Assembly: GCA_009733775.1 (NCBI GenBank)
Contig: WOGZ01000027.1
Coordinates: 151,845 to 215,844, forward strand
Direction: 5' to 3'
Length of the DNA stretch: 64,000 bases
From: Alectoria sarmentosa
Taxonomy: Eukaryota; Ascomycota; Lecanoromycetes; Lecanorales; Parmeliaceae
The first letter of the stretch is position 1; the number at the start of each line of letters is the position of its first letter. This document shows, in pieces, positions 57,517 through 64,000 of the stretch. The translations under genes were made by a program, and so were the position numbers. The notes below the pieces were generated by a model that saw only the letters and a program-made list of their open reading frames with translations, had not been told where the DNA came from and did no database searches.

Positions 57517-59422
57517 ATGCCTGTTTCACATCGATCATCGTTTCTCCTCCTCCTAACCATGGCGACGTTCACAAAAGCAACTCTCGGTAAAGAGATCTTT
57601 TCGCTGTCTGCCAATTTCGAGCTGACAAGTGAAGGTGGTTTTCAGCTGTTACGAATTTCTCAATAGATAGCACAAAAGCAAATGCCACAACAATTATCTC
57701 CGTTCTTATCACCCAGTCCCTGACCACAACAAGCACAGGCTTATCCACCTGTCCACCATGCGCCATTATGGCATCAGATCACGGGGGAGCTACTCTAGTA
57801 TCTCAAGTTTACTGGTACAACTCCACGATCAGTCTTCCGTTGGATACGATATCGATTTTCCTATCAGAATACTGCAACATCACTATGACTAGCACGAGTA
57901 CTGCCTTTAGAAATTTAACCTCGTTCAGCGGCAGGGTCTTGTCCACGCAGCTGTCTTCGGCGCAGAGGTTGATGTCACCCCCTTATGCCGACTAACCGGA
58001 ATTTTCAACATTCGTTCCCACAAACGGCACGGACGGAGCAGTAGCTGATGGAGTAACGAGTTTCGCTCACCCAACCCCTTATGTCGCAATTGCAGGGTTT
58101 TGGCTTTCTACCAATTTGCGGTCGGCTGGCTGCGTTTTGGATTCAAACGAGGCTCAGACCTTCATTGAGGCGCTCGGTTGAGCAAGCCAGACAACGATCA
58201 GCCCAGTGGTACTGGTTCAATCTCAGTCCATATGAAATCAACTTTCTACGCACCCTTCCATGTTGGGAGCAGTTCGAACGTTGTGGACATCTTCTCTAAT
58301 GGGTACACCCCTGAATTTGATCTCGATATCAAAGCCTTTTCCGAGTTCATTGTGTCGAACACCTCCTTGTTGAACGCTTTCCCTTACCTCGCGTCATGCA
58401 GTCACAACTCGCGGGGCGTAGATCCGCCGGTTTTGCAACTGCCCGTTACCGCGCTCACCGCAACTACAACGGCTGTAATAAAGGAAACGGGCCCATATCC
58501 TACAGATGCCCCGGCACCAGGTAATACTGTAAGGCCTCATTTCCTTGCCCAGACGACGACATTGCCCCAGGGCTCCCTCGATCAAGGCTCTCCCAATACA
58601 GCAAAGAAGCCAATACCGCAACAAGGAGCCCCACCTGCCCAGTATTCGCCGTCTCGGCAAGGAAGCGATAGTAACCCTCCTGAAGCATCCTCCCAGGCAT
58701 CCTTTCCCTTTGGAGGGACATCCTACAAAGCCGACACCTCCGCCCGCTTCGTGATGGCCGGACAGACCCTAGCGCCAGCCGGTCCAGCTGTGACGATTTC
58801 CGGCACACCTATCAGCCTCGCTGCCAATGCTACAGCTGCGGTCACAGCCGCCAGCACTGTGCCGATTATCCACGACCCGGCGACTGGTATGCCAACTGTT
58901 GCTCCAGTATTTACGTTCGCCGGCTCAAGCTACACAGCTGGCGCTTCCTATGCTTTTCTCATTGCTGGTCAGACCTTCACACCCAATGGCATCATCACCA
59001 TATCCAGCACGCCTATATCCTACGCCGCGGCCGGTACAGCCGTGATCATCGGCACGAGCACCGATGTATTATCCTACGCCACCATCGACCCACTTGCAGC
59101 TCCCGTCGTCACATTTGACGGAAGCACTTACATCGCCGACACGTCTAAGGATTCCATCATCGCTGCGCAAACGCTGATGCCCGGTGGTACTTTATCGGGC
59201 TGGGGCACGCCTTTATCTTATACGACAGCTGGGCTGGATGTCGTTGTGGGTTCGAGAACGGAAGCTGTGGGTAATGGGGGGCCGAGTATGAGTGGGTTTG
59301 GTGGTGGTGCGAGGAGTACAGGTGGCGTGATTGGGTTTACTGGGGGTGCGGCGGAGGGGAGGAAATGGTCAGGAATGGGATTGGGGATTGCTTTTGGGTC
59401 ATCACTTTTGATAGCGATATAG
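57517..59422 (+). pseudogene. Broken GPI-type cell-wall protein gene
   Basis: Exon 1 (57517-57586) encodes a signal peptide, MPVSHRSSFLLLLTMATFTK. An 80-nt intron leads to an exon from 57667 (NATTIISVLITQSLTTTSTG, TCPPC). That frame stops after PPYAD at about 57993. The protein continues in a second frame (TFVPTNGTDGAVADGVTSFA, TPYVAIAGFWLS, to a TGA near 58180), and in a third from 58181 (NVVDIFSNGYTPEFDLDIKA) to 59422. The last part holds three repeats built on GxSYxAxxS..xxAGQTLxPxGxxTISGTPIS and ends in a hydrophobic GPI-like tail (MGLGIAFGSSLLIAI). With no credible introns at the breaks, two indels are inferred, either real decay or assembly errors. Confidence 0.65.
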
Positions 59423-59612
59423 AAGTTGGTGAAACCATATGTTGAATGGATTCTTTTCTGAAAAGCTTGCATGATCCAGAAACGCGGATCGAGATTACTT
59501 GTATATGTGTATATCGCTTTAGATACTGCCATAGCCTATGTTCTGGCGGTCATCATCCACCAATCGGCCGTACCTGCAGTTGAAAGTCAGTCACAATTCT
59601 CCAGATGCAGAT

Positions 59613-61397
59613 TCAGATGACCCACTCTATCAACAGTCTGAAGAACCAAACCTCAAAGTCCTCATTCCTGAGAACCTTCCCAGCCCACTCCCTCCCCTGA
59701 ATCGCCATTTTGGGCGCCTGTATCTTTCCATCCGGCTCATTATTGAAGTATCTCACACTCTCCACATACTCATCTCCCTTTAAGCCTAGCGGTATGTAAT
59801 GAACCCAAGGCCGCAGCCACTCCTCGTGCCACTCCCTGAACACCGCCATCTTATATACTAGACTCATGCTTTTCAGAAAGGCGTAGAAGCGCCCGCTGAA
59901 GGCATTTCCGTCAATGTCGAGGAGGTATTTGTACTGCCAGGCATCGTGCTGCTTATCCGGCTTGGCGATGTCGAAGAATTCTTTCTGGGCATCGCAATCT
60001 CCCGGGTCGCATTGGCCGACATGGGCGAAGTGGACGTCGATAAGGTCTTTGAAATCTGTTCTGGGTCTTTCTTTGATTTTCCATTCGACGAAGGAACCTG
60101 GCTCGGGGCTCTGGTTCTCCATGACCATAGTATTATCCAACGCGTTGATCTTTTCGACGAATAGCTGCCGGTGTTGACGCCTCCAACCCCCATTCCTAGA
60201 GAAGCCACCTGTTGTAGAACCACGCCAGTACAGTCTCTCTTTCTTCTCATCCCAGGGATAATCGTCGCTCTGGTCGTAGGCTACTTTGTTGGACCAGTAC
60301 CAGGGAGAAGGATACAGAATGTCCTGAAAACTGCTGATTTTGCTTTGGGAGAAGACGGGGAAGAGGTCGTGGACGATGTTGAAGGCGTTCGGGCGATTGA
60401 AGAAACCGTGGCGCTCTTTTAAGGAAGGTGACAAGCAGATGTCAGAGAACGCGGTCTTGTTGAAGATGAAGCCGAGCTGGGAAAAGGCGAAGGCGCTGCT
60501 ATCGTCCTGAATGCTCTCGTCCAATGTGCGAGCAGCGCTTTCAGGCGAGCATGACATTCGAGAATTCGTCCACGTGGGTTGATGCGCAAACACATTGAAT
60601 CTTGTAAACTTGACCTCGTTTGGCCTCGTACCATCGTCCATATCCGCTGCTCGAGGCGACCACGAGTTTTTGTGCGCTGTGTTCTGAAACGCAGCTGGCA
60701 TTGCTACATCTTTCGCCGTAACCACAAGCCTGCTCAAATCATCATGCGGCACGATCACTCGAGGCTCATCGTGAATATTGAAGGGTAGATCCATGTCAGG
60801 CAGATATTGGACGAAATCCTTCACCATCCCCGCTGTCGACTTTTGCTGCCATTCAGACCCGCCTGCCGCGCTTATGACTTTTCCATCCCGTATAATTACA
60901 CCCAGTAGCGCATTGTCGAAACCGAGCGCCTCACGAGCCCTTCCCCGAATGACGAATGGTTGTAAAGCCCAGAACGGCAGTAAAGAGTGGTAGATGGTGT
61001 CATATTCGTCAATCAATGCCACATTCCTAGCTTTTGCGAATTCGTACCACTTGTCGAAGTTCGGAGGCGGAGGTATTTGGTATCTCCGTCTATACTCTGC
61101 GACAGCCTTCTCTAGGGTATCGGATTGCCTATTTATGACCTCGTTAAATTCTTCCTCGGCTTTTGTTATAAGCTGCCGTATGGGATGAGAGGCATCAGTC
61201 AAAGGAGGCAGAACTTTTGTAAACTCTGGGGGGGTAATGTCGATAGGGGCTGCAGGTCTCGATGTGCGTAGGAGGTAGAGCGTTGTGCCCACAAAAGCGC
61301 ACAGAACGAGAAATGTGACCGCTTGTGGTCTTCTCATGATCCTTCGGAAGTTTGATCTAGCATAGGTGCGGACCTCGAACGAAGAACGGGGTCTCAT
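59613..61397 (-). CDS. Glycosyltransferase family 90 (CAP10-like) type II membrane protein
   Basis: An intronless frame of 594 residues starts at the ATG at 61397. A basic N-terminus (RSNFRRIMRRPQ) precedes one transmembrane helix (VTFLVLCAFVGTTLYLL, residues 28-44), so the catalytic part faces the Golgi lumen. The CAP10/GT90 region includes ILYPSPWYWSNKVAYD, ERLYWRGSTTGGF, the DCDAQKEFFDI insertion, WQYKYLLDIDGNAFSGRFYA (the donor-binding signature) and HYIPLGLKGDEYVESVRYF. It probably transfers xylose to cell-wall or capsule glycans, as in Cryptococcus Cap10/Cxt1. The C-terminus (GREWAGKVLRNEDFEVWFFR) is complete. Confidence 0.92.
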   Translation of the reverse strand: MRPRSSFEVRTYARSNFRRIMRRPQAVTFLVLCAFVGTTLYLLRTSRPAAPIDITPPEFTKVLPPLTDASHPIRQLITKAEEEFNEVINRQSDTLEKAVAEYRRRYQIPPPPNFDKWYEFAKARNVALIDEYDTIYHSLLPFWALQPFVIRGRAREALGFDNALLGVIIRDGKVISAAGGSEWQQKSTAGMVKDFVQYLPDMDLPFNIHDEPRVIVPHDDLSRLVVTAKDVAMPAAFQNTAHKNSWSPRAADMDDGTRPNEVKFTRFNVFAHQPTWTNSRMSCSPESAARTLDESIQDDSSAFAFSQLGFIFNKTAFSDICLSPSLKERHGFFNRPNAFNIVHDLFPVFSQSKISSFQDILYPSPWYWSNKVAYDQSDDYPWDEKKERLYWRGSTTGGFSRNGGWRRQHRQLFVEKINALDNTMVMENQSPEPGSFVEWKIKERPRTDFKDLIDVHFAHVGQCDPGDCDAQKEFFDIAKPDKQHDAWQYKYLLDIDGNAFSGRFYAFLKSMSLVYKMAVFREWHEEWLRPWVHYIPLGLKGDEYVESVRYFNNEPDGKIQAPKMAIQGREWAGKVLRNEDFEVWFFRLLIEWVI

Positions 61398-61660
61398 CGG
61401 GGGTTCATTGCGTGGAGTCAGAAGAGCAGCAACAGCTCTGGTATTGGGATTGTTGGAAGTTGTCCTGACTTGGACTGTGATTGCATGCCGTAGAAGGTCC
61501 TTGTAATCGCGGCCCAGCGCCGCTCAGGATTTTATCTGGCTGTGTCCGACTATCTCTAGGAGTCCAGTAGAAACATGTTTTTCCCAGTCAGGTCGAGATT
61601 GTAGGCGCGCTTGGCGCCGTCCATAGGCCATGGCCATGCCTCAAGCCTCTGTAGTCAAGA
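61398..61660. other. Last normal-composition DNA before the AT-rich block
   Basis: GT90 promoter region. GC content is ordinary until about 61655 and then falls sharply. Confidence 0.5.
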
Positions 61661-64000
61661 AAAAATCATAATCAGATTATGATTTTCAGTTTGAAAAAGC
61701 ATAAATAATCTGATTTTTCTGATTTTTCTGATTAAATCTTAAAAATCAGATATTTTTATTAAAAAATTATAAGAATTTATAAAATTTTATAAAAAATATT
61801 GAAAAACAAGTATATATATATATTTATTATATTATGTTTTATTAAATTTATTATAAAAAATAGTAAAAAGTAATTCTTAAATTAATTTTTATTAAAATTT
61901 TACTCAAAAATCGAGATTTTTAAAAAATTCAAAAAAAAATACAAAAGCAAAATTATAAAATAGTATAAAATATACTATTTAATATTATATACGAATATAT
62001 ATGTTGAATATATATCAAGGTTTCGAGTAATTCACTCAATAAACGAATTTTCATTATCGAATAAATCGTCGATATCGTTAATAACTTCTCAATTTTTCAA
62101 TAACATAATTTATTTAAACATTTCAAAAGTTAATCTATTACGCTTTTTCGTAATAATGTCATCTTTTATAAAGAAAATTCTTTCGAAAGACTCGAAGTTA
62201 ACGAAGATAGCGAGGTAAATTCGAGCGATTCGAATTAAAACTAAACAATTTTTAGCGTTTTTCTTCTAATATTCGAATGATTTCAGTTATTATATATATA
62301 TAATTAATTAAAAAAAAAATTATATTATAATATTAAATATATATCGTTTAATGTGTAAGATTTTCTTTTATAAAATACTCTTCGATTTCGAATTTTTCGA
62401 CTTCGACGTTTTGTGATTTATTTTGTTAAGAGAATATATTTTCGTTTATATTATTATCGAACACATCGTATAAACTCGAATTCGAATTATTTAATTGTGT
62501 GATCGAGTTTTTAGTAATCATTTCGCGTTTCGTTTTAATTAAATTATCAATAAAAATTCTTTAATTTTTATTAAAAAAAATAGAAGAAAATTATTTATTT
62601 ATTAAATAATATAATAAATTTATTAAATATTTATTGACGTTCTCGTTAATCAAAATCGAAATTTTCAAATCGTTAATATTTAAATCGAGAATTCATCATT
62701 AATTCAAAAAACGCATTTTGATAAATTTTTTGCCATCGATGAATATCGAATTTTGAAAATCATTTGTCGAGTTTTTAAATATTTTGATGATATGCATTTC
62801 GCAATATCGAATCTTAATATTTTTGATTAATAACGATAATAATAATAAAAAGAAAAGAAAAAAGAAAAAGAAAAAAGAAAAAACTTACGATATTTGAATC
62901 TTCGTATTTATTTTTCAACTTTTTTCGAACGTTAAATACGTGTGAAAACACGTATTCAATAATTGAATAATTCGAGACTTGAAGGTAAATCGATGATTTG
63001 AGAAAAATGTGCAATATATCGTAAATATTTGAAACATAAACGATTTTCGAAGGTGTAAGTCGAAGATTTTTTTTTTCGAGTTTTTTGAATATATCGAATG
63101 TAATATTGATTGTCGAATAAAGATTTAAATAATTGAAAAGAAGATCGTGTGTAAAATTTCAACGAATATCTCGATTTATCGATATTATTAATAAATTATA
63201 ATTAAAAAAATGATATTCATATAAAAACTTATCGAGTTTTAAAAGATATAGTTTTTCGATATTATGAGCTTGAATGTGTCGTTTTAATAAACGTCGATTT
63301 TTAAATTAATATGTGAATATCGTAAAAAGAAGTAAAAATTTTCGAAAGAGATATAAAATTAATTATTAATTATTTAATCATTTTCAAAAAAATAAATAAA
63401 AAATAACTTCTTTCGAGTTAAGTTAAATGATTTAACGTTCAATTCAAATAATTAACGATTGATATAATTCGTAATTTCTTGATCGTCTCGATTTTTCGAA
63501 AGTAATCAATTTATAACATCTTCGATAACGTTATTAAACGTATAAATCACGCATTCGACATTATAAATATCAATATCGTATTAATATTTATAATCGAGTC
63601 GAAATTGTTTTATAAGAGACAAATTATTGTTAATTTTATCGATTGTGAATCTAAAAAGAAATTAAAAAAAAATCGAATAATTAATCATTTTTAAAAAAAC
63701 GAAAAAAACGAAAAAAATAAAAAATAAAAAATAAATACGTACGTGTGTATCTTATCTGAGATTTTAGAGGATTTTAAAATATCGTTTAAAATCTCTGCAA
63801 GATAGGCGGCGTTATAGATTTTCGTAAACAATTTCATATCGATAAGTTTGGAAATTAAATTGTAATTCTTATCGATATAATGAATTGTAATCGTCATATA
63901 TTCGTTTTAATTGTCGACTTTTCAACAATTAAATGTGAATAAAAAATTCGATTTGTGTTTGAAATGAATATCGAATAATTCGGATTTGATGATTTCGAAA
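61661..64000. repeat. AT-rich, RIP-like isochore (right end of window)
   Basis: From here to the window end the sequence is overwhelmingly A+T, with long A and T runs, TA-rich stretches and no credible coding frame; the few open frames are Phe/Ile/Lys/Asn-rich artefacts. Many of the remaining C bases sit in TCGA/CGAA contexts. This is the usual look of transposon DNA mutated by repeat-induced point mutation (C to T). No transposase or reverse transcriptase motif can be recognised any more. Confidence 0.8.
61662..61686. repeat. Perfect 25-nt palindrome at the isochore edge
   Basis: The arms AAAATCATAATC and GATTATGATTTT are exact reverse complements around a single A. They sit within 10 bp of the point where composition changes. 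Copies of CTGATTTTT follow at 61710-61740. Confidence 0.85.

Noticed and set aside
62814..63897. Short frames in the AT-rich block
   Set aside because: Phe/Ile/Lys/Asn-rich translations of RIP-like DNA; no motif.

Overview
The window is nuclear DNA of a filamentous ascomycete (Pezizomycotina). The evidence is: coding genes with many 48-60 nt GT-AG introns carrying CTRAY branch sites, Zn2Cys6 regulators, a fungal carotenoid/rhodopsin cluster, and a right-hand AT-rich block (about 61.66-64.0 kb) that looks like a RIP-mutated isochore. A Dothideomycete is plausible but unproven. All exon boundaries were placed by eye from splice signals, frame continuity and family motifs.

Left part (0-12 kb): the 5' tip of a saccharopine reductase (LYS9-like), an intact extended SDR, and then two adjacent dead genes (a classical SDR and an O-methyltransferase). 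These are followed by a dual-specificity-phosphatase-like gene without its catalytic Cys/Arg, an F-box-like protein, a TPR relic, and a tRNA-Pro(AGG) gene. The tRNA has a normal anticodon intron and also a 53-bp insertion with spliceosomal-type ends exactly inside its T-arm.

Carotenoid/retinal cluster (12.6-25.0 kb): an opsin (carO-like), phytoene desaturase (carB-like), an unknown protein, lycopene cyclase/phytoene synthase (carRA-like), and a divergently transcribed carotenoid oxygenase (carX-like). Together they would make phytoene, desaturate and cyclise it, cleave the product to retinal, and load retinal into a pump-type rhodopsin.

Middle (25.7-31.9 kb): two adjacent decayed tandem arrays with periods of 74 and 64 bp, each unit centred on a 13-nt GC hairpin, followed by several kb without a confident gene.

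Right part (31.9-61.4 kb): a DEAD-box RNA helicase and an AT-hook protein. Next comes a cluster of five paralogous genes (38.3-49.3 kb) that share one C-terminal domain joined either to Zn2Cys6 clusters (one or two) or to an unnamed N-terminal domain (one or two copies). I regard this modular family as the best candidate for an undescribed system. After it come an NmrA-like protein, a PIN4-type parvulin, a nucleoside hydrolase interrupted by an assembly gap, a ferric-reductase-like protein, an aspartic-protease relic, a broken GPI-type cell-wall gene and a GT90/CAP10 glycosyltransferase.
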